Assembly: GCA_963675055.2 (NCBI GenBank)
Contig: CAXXJE010000002.1
Span: 62,001 to 126,000 of the forward strand
Length of the DNA stretch: 64,000 nt
Direction: 5' to 3'
Origin: PGYT01 sp963675055
GTDB lineage: Bacteria > Bacteroidota > Ignavibacteria > Ignavibacteriales > Melioribacteraceae
The translations under genes were made by a program, and so were the position numbers. Shown in pieces: positions 8,475-18,671 of the stretch. How positions within the stretch are numbered: position 1 is the stretch's first letter; each line of letters opens with the position of its first letter. Below the pieces are notes generated by a model, which was given only the letters and a program-made list of their open reading frames with translations, made no database searches and had not been told where the DNA came from.

Positions 8475-9602
8475 ATGAAGAACGCAATACTAATATTTAT
8501 ACTATTATTTTCCATAAGCAGCATCGGACAAAGTCTAAAATTCTCTCCCATTGACAAAGAAATCAACAGTTTTCTTTTCAACGGTGAATGGCATAAATCC
8601 GATTCACTTATTGTGATGGAGTTAGAGAAAGATTCCCTCAGCGTAAAGTATAATTTCATGAAAGCTTATAATATATTTTACGCAAGGTATTTTGCGAACG
8701 ATGCATACGACAGGACTGAAACCCTTCAAAAAGTAAAGCATTATACCTGGAAGGCAATTACAACGGGAGAAGAGTTTCCCGAAACGGTTGAAAATAATTT
8801 TTATCTTGGCTGTGCTTATGCATACCTCGCACGCGCTAATGCTATGCAGCAGGAATATTGGGATGCTTACTGGAACGGCAGTGAAAGCGAAAATTACTTC
8901 GAGGATGTTCTGGACGAGAATCCTGGAGTATATGATGCTTATATGAACCTCGGGATTTTCGAATATTACCCTGATGTTGCAATAACCGGTTTTACAAGCG
9001 TACTTGCATGGCTCGGCGGCATGTCCGGTGACAGGGAAACAGGCATTGAGTTCATTAAGTCCGCAGCGGAAAATGGTAATCTCTTTAAAGATGAAGCTGT
9101 ATTTGCGCTGGGAATCGTTAACAATTTCGGTGAAAATAATATCAGAGACGCTCATAAGTACTGGCAGGCATTAACAGAAAAATACCCTGGAAATAATTTC
9201 GCTCGCGCCCGTGAAAGTACGACAGCATTCCAGCTTCTAATCGATGAGAAAGGTGTTGATTTTTTGTGGTCCGAACTCGATAGTCTTCAAACCAAGTATA
9301 ATATAAACAATGCAAATGTCCTTAATGGGATGGGTTATACTCTAATGAATCAGGGCAGAATGGACGATGCACTAGAAGTGTTTAAAGTAAATATAAAGCT
9401 ATATCCGAGTATAGCGAACGGCTATGATAGTATTGCCGAGTGTTACATGAACAGAGGTGAAAATGAAATGGCAATTAAATTTTACGAAAAGGCATATGAA
9501 ATGATGCCGGACGATACGACTGCCAATGACGAGTTCAAAAAGAGAGTTATGGAAGGAATTGAAGAACGATTAGAAGAGCTACGAGCCGATACAAATACTT
9601 AA
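8475..9602 (+). CDS. Secreted tetratricopeptide-repeat protein
   Basis: 375 residues with a signal peptide (ILIFILLFSISSIGQ). The first 240 residues are helical with Trp/Tyr-rich segments (YYPDVAITGFTSVLAWLGG). Residues about 275-345 contain two clear TPRs: GYTLMNQGRMDDALEVF and IAECYMNRGENEMAIKFY. TPR proteins scaffold other proteins. CGGAGGA at a good distance fixes the ATG. It is followed by a strong terminator, so it is a single-gene unit or the end of the kinase-regulator unit. Confidence 0.8.
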   Translation: MKNAILIFILLFSISSIGQSLKFSPIDKEINSFLFNGEWHKSDSLIVMELEKDSLSVKYNFMKAYNIFYARYFANDAYDRTETLQKVKHYTWKAITTGEEFPETVENNFYLGCAYAYLARANAMQQEYWDAYWNGSESENYFEDVLDENPGVYDAYMNLGIFEYYPDVAITGFTSVLAWLGGMSGDRETGIEFIKSAAENGNLFKDEAVFALGIVNNFGENNIRDAHKYWQALTEKYPGNNFARARESTTAFQLLIDEKGVDFLWSELDSLQTKYNINNANVLNGMGYTLMNQGRMDDALEVFKVNIKLYPSIANGYDSIAECYMNRGENEMAIKFYEKAYEMMPDDTTANDEFKKRVMEGIEERLEELRADTNT

Positions 9603-9620
9603 TATTCAGCACCCCGGGTA

Positions 9621-9654
9621 ATGATAAGAGTCTTCAAAGGCTCTTATCATTTTA
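9621..9654 (+). terminator. Intrinsic terminator
   Basis: ATGATAAGAG (9621-9630) pairs perfectly with CTCTTATCAT (9641-9650) around a 10-base loop, followed by TTTTAT. It closes the TPR gene. Confidence 0.82.
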
Positions 9655-9768
9655 TCCTCGCAATAGTCATATAAGTTTTACAAAACATCTAAAGTTTTTT
9701 TCTTAATTTTACCGCTCACCTTTTAGACTATTTCTCGTTTGAAATTATAATTAATCACGGTCATGTAA

Positions 9769-10959
9769 ATGAATCCCTGGAAAGGTTTAAAAAATATACC
9801 GAGGAACGTCTGGCTTATTTCCGGTGCAACGCTGATAAACCGCACCGGCACAATGGTTCTGCCGTTTCTTGCATTATACCTCACTCAGGGAATAGAAGTC
9901 AGTATTGCAGAGGCCGGAATCGTATTAACCGTTTACGGAATCGGAGCGCTAGTCTCTGCCCCTTTCGTCGGGAAATTAAGCGACCGTATCGGCTCGATGA
10001 ACGTGATGAAACTTTCCCTGCTCTCTTCGGGACTTGTGTTCCTTCTGTTTCCATGGTTCAGTGATTACTACACAATAATATTGCTCACATTTGTGTTATC
10101 AATACTTTCGGAAGCTTTTCGTCCGGCTAGTATGTCGTTCTTATCGGAACAGGGCGAACCCGAACAGCGCAAGACTATTTTTGCGTTGTACAGACTGGCA
10201 ATTAATCTTGGAATGAGTATCGGACCGGTTGTCGGCGGAATACTTACAACAATTAACTTCTCACTCCTCTTCTATGTTGACGGCGTAACAACTCTCGCGG
10301 CAGGATTGTATATAGCATTTGTCCATTGGGACAACTGGAATGATGAAAATTCCGATGAGACGACTAACGAGACAACTGAAGTTAATAAAGTAAAACCGGT
10401 TTATAAAGATCTACGTTACATGTACTACCTGTTAACACTGCTGCCGGTATCTATAGTGTTTTTCCAGAACTTCAGTACACTGCCGCTTTACATCGTTGAA
10501 GAATTGGATTATACTAAACCTACACTCGGTGCGCTTTTTATGGTGAATACTATTCTTATTATAATTTTCGAGGTTCCGCTGAATACTTCCACCGGAAAGT
10601 GGCAAGAGTGGAAATCACTTGTACTGGGGAGTTTCTTAACCGCGATCGGATTCGGTGCAATGGCGCTGGTTCAGGATCTTTCATTCATCATAGTCACTAT
10701 GGTGATATGGACTTTCGGCGAGATGATTGTATTCCCCTCAGCTTCTGCTTACGTTGCAGGCATAGCTCCGAATAAGAGACGCGGTGAATACATGGGTTAC
10801 TATCAGATGCTGTTCAGTACTTGCTTCATACTTGCTCCGTTTATCGGTACGCATGTCTATGAAAGTTTCGGTTCAACCGTGCTTTGGGCAGGTACATTTG
10901 TACTTGGAATCACCTCGACAATAATGATGCTGAGGCTGCGCAGATTCAGTAGCAATTGA
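9769..10959 (+). CDS. MFS transporter, drug-exporter-like
   Basis: 396 residues with about 12 hydrophobic helices in two halves joined by an acidic/Thr-rich loop (residues about 190-215, ENSDETTNETTE). The MFS motif A is visible as GKLSDRIGSMNVM after helix 2, and helix 5 has the antiporter-type GMSIGPVVGG. This matches the 12-helix H+ antiporters of the MdtH/YfcJ kind, which export small molecules across the inner membrane. The substrate is unknown. Its position after a two-component system and before the permease array fits an envelope-efflux region. Confidence 0.85.
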   Translation: MNPWKGLKNIPRNVWLISGATLINRTGTMVLPFLALYLTQGIEVSIAEAGIVLTVYGIGALVSAPFVGKLSDRIGSMNVMKLSLLSSGLVFLLFPWFSDYYTIILLTFVLSILSEAFRPASMSFLSEQGEPEQRKTIFALYRLAINLGMSIGPVVGGILTTINFSLLFYVDGVTTLAAGLYIAFVHWDNWNDENSDETTNETTEVNKVKPVYKDLRYMYYLLTLLPVSIVFFQNFSTLPLYIVEELDYTKPTLGALFMVNTILIIIFEVPLNTSTGKWQEWKSLVLGSFLTAIGFGAMALVQDLSFIIVTMVIWTFGEMIVFPSASAYVAGIAPNKRRGEYMGYYQMLFSTCFILAPFIGTHVYESFGSTVLWAGTFVLGITSTIMMLRLRRFSSN

Positions 10960-11156
10960 AAATCTCCTTACTTCGCTCATGTATTTTAATAGTTTCGCTG
11001 ATAAGTATAAATAAGCCATGAAATTAGAGTTAAATTAGTTTTCAATTGTAAATTAATAATCGCATCACTAATTTTCGCAATCTTATTCCGGACACCAGTG
11101 TCGGAGTTCAAAGTCCCGGCATGTATTATTAAACCGAATTACCCAGGAAGGCAATC

Positions 11157-13595
11157 ATGTTTCTAAACTACATTAAGATAGCACTGCGCAATATTAAAAA
11201 ACACAAAGGTTACTCTTTAATAAATGCTCTCGGATTAACAATCGGCATGACCGCCTTCCTGTTTATTGTTCAGTATGTAGTATTTGAATTCAGCTACGAT
11301 GATTTCCACGAGAAGAACGAAAACATCTATCGCGTTGAGAGCCAATTTTTTAACGGAACTGAATTAACGGATGACTGGGCAACTAGTTCGTACGGATACG
11401 GTCCGGCAATGATAAACGAGTTTCCTGAAATCATCGAGTATGCGAGGATACAACTCTGGGATTGCGAAAGAGTTGTAAGTCATAAAGACGCTTTTAAATT
11501 CAGGGAGAAGAATGTGTTCCTGGCGGATTCATCATTCCTAACCATGTTTTCATATCCCCTGCTTGAAGGTGATCCGGAGACAGCACTCATTGAGCCGAAC
11601 AGTGTTGTAATCACAGAGTCCGCCGCGAGCAAGTATTTCGGTAGTGAAAACCCAATGGGTAAAATCCTCAAGTTCAGGAACAGCGGGGGTGAATACATTT
11701 GCCAGGTAACGGGAATTCTAAAAGACATTCCGGCGAATTCACATATACAATTCAACTTCCTTATCTCATGGACTTCGATTTCAACGCGTTGGCCGGGTAT
11801 AGATTCATTCTGGTATCAGCATGAAGCATATACTTATATACTCCTGCCTCCCGGTGTAAATACAAAGTCTATTGAAGGACGCTTTTTTGATATGGCGGAA
11901 AAGTATAAAACCGGAGATGCTCTTAAAAACCTGCGATGGGGTATTCAATTGATTCCATTGACTGATATACATCTCAATCCATATAAATCTTATGAACGCG
12001 AAGTAAAGGGAAACAGAACTGGTGTTTGGGCATTGTTAGCAGTAGCATTCGTTGTACTGATTATTGCGTGGGTAAATTATTTTAATCTTGCAACCGCCAG
12101 GGCTGTTGAACGCGCCAAGGAAGTCGGGTTAAGAAAAGTTTGCGGCGCATCCCGCAAACAGCTTATGACACAATTCCTTTTCGAATCCGCAGCAATAAAT
12201 GCGGCAGCATTAGTAATGACGATAATCATAACTTACATCCTGGGAACTGAGCTAACAGTTCTGGCAGGACTAAGCCTGGAATTGGCTGTTTCCTTTTCCA
12301 ATCCTTTAATCCTGCTCCTTTGTACAGGCTTACTAATCAGCGGCATAGTTTTCGGAGGATTGTATCCTTCATATTTGATATCAATGCCCTCGCCGGTAAA
12401 AGTGCTAAAAGGAAAATATTCTCATTCATCATCGGGTACGCTGCTTAGAAAGTCCCTTATCGTTCTTCAGTTTACGATTTCAATTATTCTGGTTTCAGGC
12501 ACATTCCTGATCTATAAACAAATTCAGTTTATGCAAAATCAGCAACTGGGTGCCGACATAGATCGTGTGATAGTTGTGAAAACACCGGTAGCTGCTGACT
12601 GGAGTAATGAGAAAGTAAAGAATTTCCGTCATGAACTGTTGTCATCAGCAGGTATAAACAATGTTACAATCTCCTCTTCCGTACCGGGTAAGGAAGTAGC
12701 GATGTTTATGTCAAATCATAGAGCGGATGATATTACACTTGAGAACAAACTTTATGAAATGCTGATGACTGATTATGATTTTATCGATACGTACGGACTG
12801 AAAATCAAGTACGGCAGAAGTTTCTCCAGGGAATTCGAAACAGATGCAGATGCGCTCGTACTTACGGAAGCTGCAGTCAAACAATTCGGTTTTGAAAATG
12901 ATGAGACTGTTATCGGTAAGGAAGTGATTCTCGAAGGTTCCGATAAAAGATATAAAATTATCGGGGTCGTTGAAGATTACCATCACCAGTCGCTCAAACT
13001 CGGATTCAAACCTATAATGCTTTTCATGTCTCCGGACCACAACTGGATAGTTAAAAACTATTTCTCGATTAAAGTCAACGGAGATAATATGGCTGAGCGA
13101 GTCAGCAGCATTGAAAACACATGGCGCTCGTTCTTCCCGTTGACTTCATTCGATTATTTTTTCCTGGATGACTTTTTCGACGCACAGTACAAAGCGGATA
13201 ATAATTTCGGTAGTGTTTTCCTACTGTTTACCGGACTTGCAATATTCATAGCCTGCATCGGTTTATTCGGACTGGTATCGTACACAACTAAACAGAAGAC
13301 CAAGGAAATCGGTATTCGCAAATCCATCGGAGCTTCCGAAAAAGACATTATCCGGCTGCTCCTTATTGATTTTGTAAAGTGGGTTGTTATAGCTAATATC
13401 ATTGCAATACCGGCCGCCTGGTTTATCATGAACCGCTGGCTGCAGGATTACGCGTTCAGGATAAATATTCGGGACCACGCCTGGATTTTCATACTCGCAG
13501 GAATTATAACATTCAGTATAACGGTCATAACCCTGAGCTGGCTTGTAATAAAAGCTGCCCGGGCAAATCCGATTGATTCGCTGAGATATGAGTAG
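11157..13595 (+). CDS. FtsX/MacB-core ABC-type permease, array copy 1
   Basis: 812 residues. Order: N-terminal helix (about 20-42), MacB periplasmic core, three helices with the FtsX signature RAKEVGLRKVCGAS (about 318-331), a mid helix, a second core, and three last helices with KTKEIGIRKSIGAS (about 713-726). The tail is NPIDSLRYE. Proteins of this type need a separate ATPase and transmit mechanical force across the periplasm rather than passing substrate through the membrane (known for MacB/LolCE). No ATP-binding domain is present here or in any neighbour. AGGAAGG precedes the ATG. First of six tandem paralogues. Confidence 0.9.
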   Translation: MFLNYIKIALRNIKKHKGYSLINALGLTIGMTAFLFIVQYVVFEFSYDDFHEKNENIYRVESQFFNGTELTDDWATSSYGYGPAMINEFPEIIEYARIQLWDCERVVSHKDAFKFREKNVFLADSSFLTMFSYPLLEGDPETALIEPNSVVITESAASKYFGSENPMGKILKFRNSGGEYICQVTGILKDIPANSHIQFNFLISWTSISTRWPGIDSFWYQHEAYTYILLPPGVNTKSIEGRFFDMAEKYKTGDALKNLRWGIQLIPLTDIHLNPYKSYEREVKGNRTGVWALLAVAFVVLIIAWVNYFNLATARAVERAKEVGLRKVCGASRKQLMTQFLFESAAINAAALVMTIIITYILGTELTVLAGLSLELAVSFSNPLILLLCTGLLISGIVFGGLYPSYLISMPSPVKVLKGKYSHSSSGTLLRKSLIVLQFTISIILVSGTFLIYKQIQFMQNQQLGADIDRVIVVKTPVAADWSNEKVKNFRHELLSSAGINNVTISSSVPGKEVAMFMSNHRADDITLENKLYEMLMTDYDFIDTYGLKIKYGRSFSREFETDADALVLTEAAVKQFGFENDETVIGKEVILEGSDKRYKIIGVVEDYHHQSLKLGFKPIMLFMSPDHNWIVKNYFSIKVNGDNMAERVSSIENTWRSFFPLTSFDYFFLDDFFDAQYKADNNFGSVFLLFTGLAIFIACIGLFGLVSYTTKQKTKEIGIRKSIGASEKDIIRLLLIDFVKWVVIANIIAIPAAWFIMNRWLQDYAFRINIRDHAWIFILAGIITFSITVITLSWLVIKAARANPIDSLRYE

Positions 13596-13824
13596 CATAG
13601 TAGTTACAAAGATGAAATTTATTAATTCCTATTAAATACGATTTATATAGAATTACAGACTCAAAGTGTACGCCTGCGAACAGCACTGTAATGGATTCGC
13701 ACACACATATTTATAAGAGCAATCATCCGATTATTCGCAACCCAAATTCATGCTGATTTAAGCCTATATAAGTCAATGTATCCGGTACGATTGTTGGGAT
13801 AGTCTGGACAAACCCGGGAGCAAT

Positions 13825-16212
13825 ATGTTCAAAAGTTATATCAAATCTGCTTACAGAAGTATTTTAGCTAACAAACTCTTCTCTGCAATTCACATTGTCG
13901 GACTTTCAATCGGTCTGGCTGCCTGCTTTATTATGCTAATGATTGTAATTCACGAATACAGTTACGATAAGCATAATGAGAAGCTAGATCGGATTTACAG
14001 GGCGTATTCATATTCTCCTGCATCTGGTAAAAATTGGCAGGGAGTTCCTTATCCATTATCAGAGTATATCAGCGAAAACATACCGGAAGTTGAAAGAAGC
14101 GCAAAAGTTCAGAGTATTAGAGTAAATGTTTCAAATCCGGATAATGAAGAGGTTTTTAAGAGCAAACAGGCATATTGTATTGAGCCGGATCTTATTGATA
14201 TACTTACAATTCCCTCAGTTCAAGGTAATTTAAAACACGTCATTGCAAATCCTAAAAGCATACTTATCTCTGAAAATATTGCTGAGCAATATTTCCCCGG
14301 GAAAGACCCGATCGGTAAAAATTTGCTTGTTAAAACTAGACGTCCTGCTGAAGAAGATCTTTTTACAATAGCGGGTATATTCAAGGACTTCCCGTATACA
14401 TCAACCTTCAAAACAGATTATCTGCTCCCAATCCAATTTAATGATAAGCTGATTTTAGACCGCTATTCATTCAGGAAAGATTTCTCACTCGATAGCTGGT
14501 CTTTCATCCATGGTCTTGTCGTTTATGTTCTCGCTAATCCCGAAACAGATATTTCCAAAGTGGAAGGGTTACTCCCTAGACATATAGACTTCGAACCAAA
14601 TTCTAATTCTGATTTTGAATATAAATTCCATCCTTACTCCGATATCCATCTAAATTCAAAATTCGTGAACTTTATTGATTATTATATTAGCGGAAGTAAA
14701 CTAAAACTTTTTACAGGCATTGCTATTCTTATTCTACTGATAGCTTGTTTTAATTTTATTGTTATGTCAATTTCCCGAATCAAGCAAAAGGCGAAAAATG
14801 TTGGAATACGAAAAGTAATAGGAGCTGCAAAAAAGAATGTAGCTTCGATAGTATTAATAGAATCAATAATTTATTCCCTGCTTTCTTTACCATTAACACT
14901 CGGATTAATAGAACTCTTCTATAAAAAGGTCGCATCTTCACTTAATATAAATCTCGCTGAAGGATATAACTTTAATTATTGGATATTATTATTATTTCTT
15001 TTATTAACTGTCTTAATAGGCATCGTTGCTGGTTTGTATTCTACATTAAAGCTGACCAAGTTAACGCCTCTTCAAACAATAACATATAGGAAAAGTGTAA
15101 ACGAAAAAAATGTCAAGAGTACTCCTGTATTCATATCCACGCAAATGGTTGTATTTATTGCCATGATTTTCTGCGCTATAATTATTAAACAGCAGACCGC
15201 TTACTTCAAGAAGATTGATCTGGGATTCAATCCTGAAAATATTCTAACGCTATATTTAAATGATCATGTGGAAAATTCGTATGAAGCTTTCAAAGAAGAA
15301 CTTAAAAAATCACCGCTGATAAAAGGTGTTGGAGGTGCCGGAATGATTCCGCCGACTTTAAGTTTTGCTTCGGGAAATGTACCCAGGAAAGATGATCCGA
15401 ATACACTAATCGAATTGAAAGCACTATGGGGTGATTATGAATTTCCGGATGTAATGGGTTTTCAACTAATTAAAGGAAGAAATTTAGATATAACAAAAAA
15501 TGCCGACTCAACCGAGGCATATATTTTTAATGAAGCAGCCATGAAAGCAATTAATGTTGAACTTGGTGACATTGTTAATAATCGAAGGGTTGTAGGAGTT
15601 ATTAAGGATTTTCAATACGGATCTATTCGCGAGGATGTTCCTCCTATAGCATATTATATAGGGAAACTCAAATATATTGATGAACTGGCAATACGTTTCC
15701 AATCGGCAAGAGACGTTGAAACTATCAAATGGATTGAACATGTGTGGAAAGAATTTGTGCCCAATCAGCCAATGACCTACTTTTTTATGGACGATAAGTT
15801 TGATGATGTATATCGAAGGGAGTACAACTTTGCAGGATTAATCAACGCTTCGGCAGGACTTGCAGTGTTTATAGCCTGCCTGGGATTATTCGGTTTTACG
15901 GTATTTAGTACCGAGCAGCGCATAAAAGAGATTGGAATCCGCAGAGTACTTGGCGCAAGTCTGGCAGATATCCTCAGATTATTCTTTTCGCAATTTATAT
16001 TATTAATACTGGTTTCATCAGTAATCGGCATAGCATTAGGCGATTATTTCATCTCGCAGTGGCTGAACGGGTTCGCGTACAAAATCGATATACTCCCCTC
16101 CTACTATATTATTGCGGGAGTTATAAGTGCTGTAATCATCTTAACAACTATTTCCATATACATAATTAAAACCGTTTCGTCTAATCCTGTCGAAGCATTA
16201 AAGTATGAATAA
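13825..16212 (+). CDS. FtsX/MacB-core ABC-type permease, array copy 2
   Basis: 795 residues with the same two-fold plan. The first signature is divergent (KAKNVGIRKVIGAA, about 322-335, lacking the usual Glu), the second is standard (RIKEIGIRRVLGAS, about 699-712). The tail is NPVEALKYE. GGGAG precedes the ATG. The gap to copy 1 is 229 bases, the largest in the array, so a separate promoter is possible. An orphan copy of the family tail follows its stop codon (16240-16266). AT-rich codon use is more evident than in copy 1. Confidence 0.9.
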   Translation: MFKSYIKSAYRSILANKLFSAIHIVGLSIGLAACFIMLMIVIHEYSYDKHNEKLDRIYRAYSYSPASGKNWQGVPYPLSEYISENIPEVERSAKVQSIRVNVSNPDNEEVFKSKQAYCIEPDLIDILTIPSVQGNLKHVIANPKSILISENIAEQYFPGKDPIGKNLLVKTRRPAEEDLFTIAGIFKDFPYTSTFKTDYLLPIQFNDKLILDRYSFRKDFSLDSWSFIHGLVVYVLANPETDISKVEGLLPRHIDFEPNSNSDFEYKFHPYSDIHLNSKFVNFIDYYISGSKLKLFTGIAILILLIACFNFIVMSISRIKQKAKNVGIRKVIGAAKKNVASIVLIESIIYSLLSLPLTLGLIELFYKKVASSLNINLAEGYNFNYWILLLFLLLTVLIGIVAGLYSTLKLTKLTPLQTITYRKSVNEKNVKSTPVFISTQMVVFIAMIFCAIIIKQQTAYFKKIDLGFNPENILTLYLNDHVENSYEAFKEELKKSPLIKGVGGAGMIPPTLSFASGNVPRKDDPNTLIELKALWGDYEFPDVMGFQLIKGRNLDITKNADSTEAYIFNEAAMKAINVELGDIVNNRRVVGVIKDFQYGSIREDVPPIAYYIGKLKYIDELAIRFQSARDVETIKWIEHVWKEFVPNQPMTYFFMDDKFDDVYRREYNFAGLINASAGLAVFIACLGLFGFTVFSTEQRIKEIGIRRVLGASLADILRLFFSQFILLILVSSVIGIALGDYFISQWLNGFAYKIDILPSYYIIAGVISAVIILTTISIYIIKTVSSNPVEALKYE

Positions 16213-16222
16213 TACTTTAATG

Positions 16223-16266
16223 CGAAGATTCGGCTCTGACGGATTGAGACGCTGAAATATGAGTAA
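16223..16266 (+). repeat. Orphan permease C-terminal tail (scar), copy a
   Basis: Just after the stop of copy 2, 16240-16266 reads CGG ATT GAG ACG CTG AAA TAT GAG TAA, i.e. RIETLKYE plus stop, matching the tail NPVESLKYE of this family. The preceding triplet is TGA, so it is not part of an open gene. The upstream bases GATTCGGCTCTGACGGATTGA are nearly repeated at 25881-25901. It is read as the remnant of a deleted or recombined paralogue. Confidence 0.6.
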
Positions 16267-16310
16267 TACAAAACGGATAATCCATATAGAACCATAATAA
16301 GAGTGAAAGA

Positions 16311-18659
16311 ATGTTAAAAAACTACTTCGTAACAGCAATAAGAAACATATACAGAAACAAAGTTTTCTCCGTTATCAATTTTGCCGGTATGGCAATCGGA
16401 TTGGCAACGGCTATTCTGATTTTTGTATGGGTACTTGACGAGACCAGTTACGATAACTTTCATACGAATAAAGACAACATCTATAGAATTATTGTCGATT
16501 TCGAAACCAACAGCCAGGCGTCTATATGCGGGGCTCTCGCGCCAACAATAAAAGATGAAATCCCTGAGATAACTGATGCTGTCAGGTTGTGGTCCGGCTG
16601 GGAAACGCAGATTTATTATAATGAAAATACAGTTAAGAGTAAGGGGAGTTTTTCGGAAACCTCTCTATTTAATATTTTTTCATTCCCAATTCTTGAAGGC
16701 AGCGAAGACCAACTGCTCCATGACGGACATTCAATAGTTATTACGCAAAGTACTGCTCAAAGACTATTCGGAAGTGAAAGTCCTGTTGGCAAAACTGTAC
16801 AAATAAAGAATCGTCGTCAGGAAAAGGAAGACTTCCATGTTACTGCTGTAATAGAAGACCTTCCTTCAAACTCACATATCCAGTTCGGATTTCTGTTTTC
16901 ATTTAACCTGCTGAAAGAATGGTACAGACCGGATTATGCTGAACGCTGGTCGAATTATAGTTTCTATACATATGTACTCACGGATGAACATGCTGACAAA
17001 GACAAGTTAACGGGCAAAATCAACACAATTTTCAATGCTCATAAGGAATCGACAGCATCATTGCACATTGAACCATTAAAGGACGTTTATCACAATCCTT
17101 CTATTCTCAACCGGCTGGGACCAACAGGTAACGGTTTGTATGTAAAACTATTCTTAATTCTCGGGATATTAGTATTGGTTGTAGCGGGCATTAATTATGT
17201 TAATCTCGCAACTGCTCAATCAGTTAAACGACTCAGAGAGTTCGGATTAAGGAAAGTAATCGGCGCTGGAAAAACCGAATTACTGTTTCAAAATATCGGC
17301 GAATCAATTTTAACCGCGTTCATTTCACTTCCAATAGCGATTTTTATTATCGAATTAATCAATCCGGTATTCAACGATATAATCGGAAGAAAATTGTTTG
17401 TGGACTATTCCAACCCGCAGATTATGGTCGGACTGTTTGGTCTGATTGTTTTAATCGGACTATTATCCGGCATGTATCCGGCAATGGTTATTTCGTCTAT
17501 TCTGCCGGCAAACATTTTAAGAAGCAGCGCCGGGGGATTGACGAAACTGAGTTCATTTAGAAAAACTCTGGTGATATTTCAGTTTTCACTTTCGATTGTG
17601 ATAATAATATCAACAGTAATCATTTCAATGCAAATGAAATTCATACAGGATAAAGATCTTGGCTTCAACAAGGAAAACATTGTGTACGCGTGGATACCGG
17701 GTACGGAATATAAAGTTCTTAAAAGAGAGTTGGTGAAAAATTCAAATATTGTCAGCGTAGCCGGATCAGGAGCTCAACTGGATTGGATTGGCTGGTGGTC
17801 CGGCATAAACAAGTGGGACGGGAAAGTAAATGATGATTATATCTCCTTCGGAATTTTAGAAGTCGGATATGATTATCTCGCAACTTATCAAATGCAGATT
17901 GAATCAGGCAGATACTATTCAGAGGATTTCCCGTCCGATCCGGAGAATTCAATTGTAATCAACCATGCTGCTGTTGAAGCTATGAATCTTAATGATCCTG
18001 TGGGGAAAACTGTAACATACAACGGCAGAGAAAGAACGATCGTAGGTGTTGTGAAAGATTTCAACTATGAATCTCTGCATGAACAGATTGGACCGATGCT
18101 CTTTGTACTATATCCGAAACAACTAAATTGTCTTGGCATCCGGATTTCTGACGAAGACTTAGCAGGTACAATTAGTTATATAAACAGTGTATTCGAAAGA
18201 GATTTGCCCGGTGAGATTATTGATTTAAAATTCCTGGATAAACAGCTTGACACACTTTACAAGGATGAAACAGCTCGCGGTAAATTATTCTTTTTGTTTT
18301 CCTTTATCTCAATATCCATAGCTCTGCTTGGACTAGTAGGATTGGCGACTTATAGTATTGAACAAAGAACTAAGGAAATAGGAATTAGAAAAGTCTTAGG
18401 GGCGTCTGTAATTGAAATCCTTATAGCCATGACAAAGGAGTATCTGATATGGGTAGTAATTTCTAATTTTATTGCTACTCCGATTGCTAACTATTTTATG
18501 AATAAATGGTTGCAGAATTTTGCATATAAAATTGATATTGAATGGTGGGTATTTGTAACTGCCGGAGCAATTGCATTGTTGATTGCACTTGCAACAATAA
18601 GCTACCAGGCAGTTAAAGCAGCATTAGCTAATCCCGTTGAATCGTTAAAATGCGAATAA
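16311..18659 (+). CDS. FtsX/MacB-core ABC-type permease, array copy 3
   Basis: 782 residues. It starts MLKNYFVTAIRNIYRNKVFS, then N-terminal helix and ELSYD-type box (here DETSYDNFH). FtsX signatures are RLREFGLRKVIGAG (about 307-320) and RTKEIGIRKVLGAS (about 686-699). The tail is NPVESLKCE, with Cys replacing the usual Tyr. No ATPase motif. Only 12 bases separate it from copy 4, so these two are surely co-transcribed. Confidence 0.9.
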   Translation: MLKNYFVTAIRNIYRNKVFSVINFAGMAIGLATAILIFVWVLDETSYDNFHTNKDNIYRIIVDFETNSQASICGALAPTIKDEIPEITDAVRLWSGWETQIYYNENTVKSKGSFSETSLFNIFSFPILEGSEDQLLHDGHSIVITQSTAQRLFGSESPVGKTVQIKNRRQEKEDFHVTAVIEDLPSNSHIQFGFLFSFNLLKEWYRPDYAERWSNYSFYTYVLTDEHADKDKLTGKINTIFNAHKESTASLHIEPLKDVYHNPSILNRLGPTGNGLYVKLFLILGILVLVVAGINYVNLATAQSVKRLREFGLRKVIGAGKTELLFQNIGESILTAFISLPIAIFIIELINPVFNDIIGRKLFVDYSNPQIMVGLFGLIVLIGLLSGMYPAMVISSILPANILRSSAGGLTKLSSFRKTLVIFQFSLSIVIIISTVIISMQMKFIQDKDLGFNKENIVYAWIPGTEYKVLKRELVKNSNIVSVAGSGAQLDWIGWWSGINKWDGKVNDDYISFGILEVGYDYLATYQMQIESGRYYSEDFPSDPENSIVINHAAVEAMNLNDPVGKTVTYNGRERTIVGVVKDFNYESLHEQIGPMLFVLYPKQLNCLGIRISDEDLAGTISYINSVFERDLPGEIIDLKFLDKQLDTLYKDETARGKLFFLFSFISISIALLGLVGLATYSIEQRTKEIGIRKVLGASVIEILIAMTKEYLIWVVISNFIATPIANYFMNKWLQNFAYKIDIEWWVFVTAGAIALLIALATISYQAVKAALANPVESLKCE

Positions 18660-18671
18660 AAGGAAAGAAGT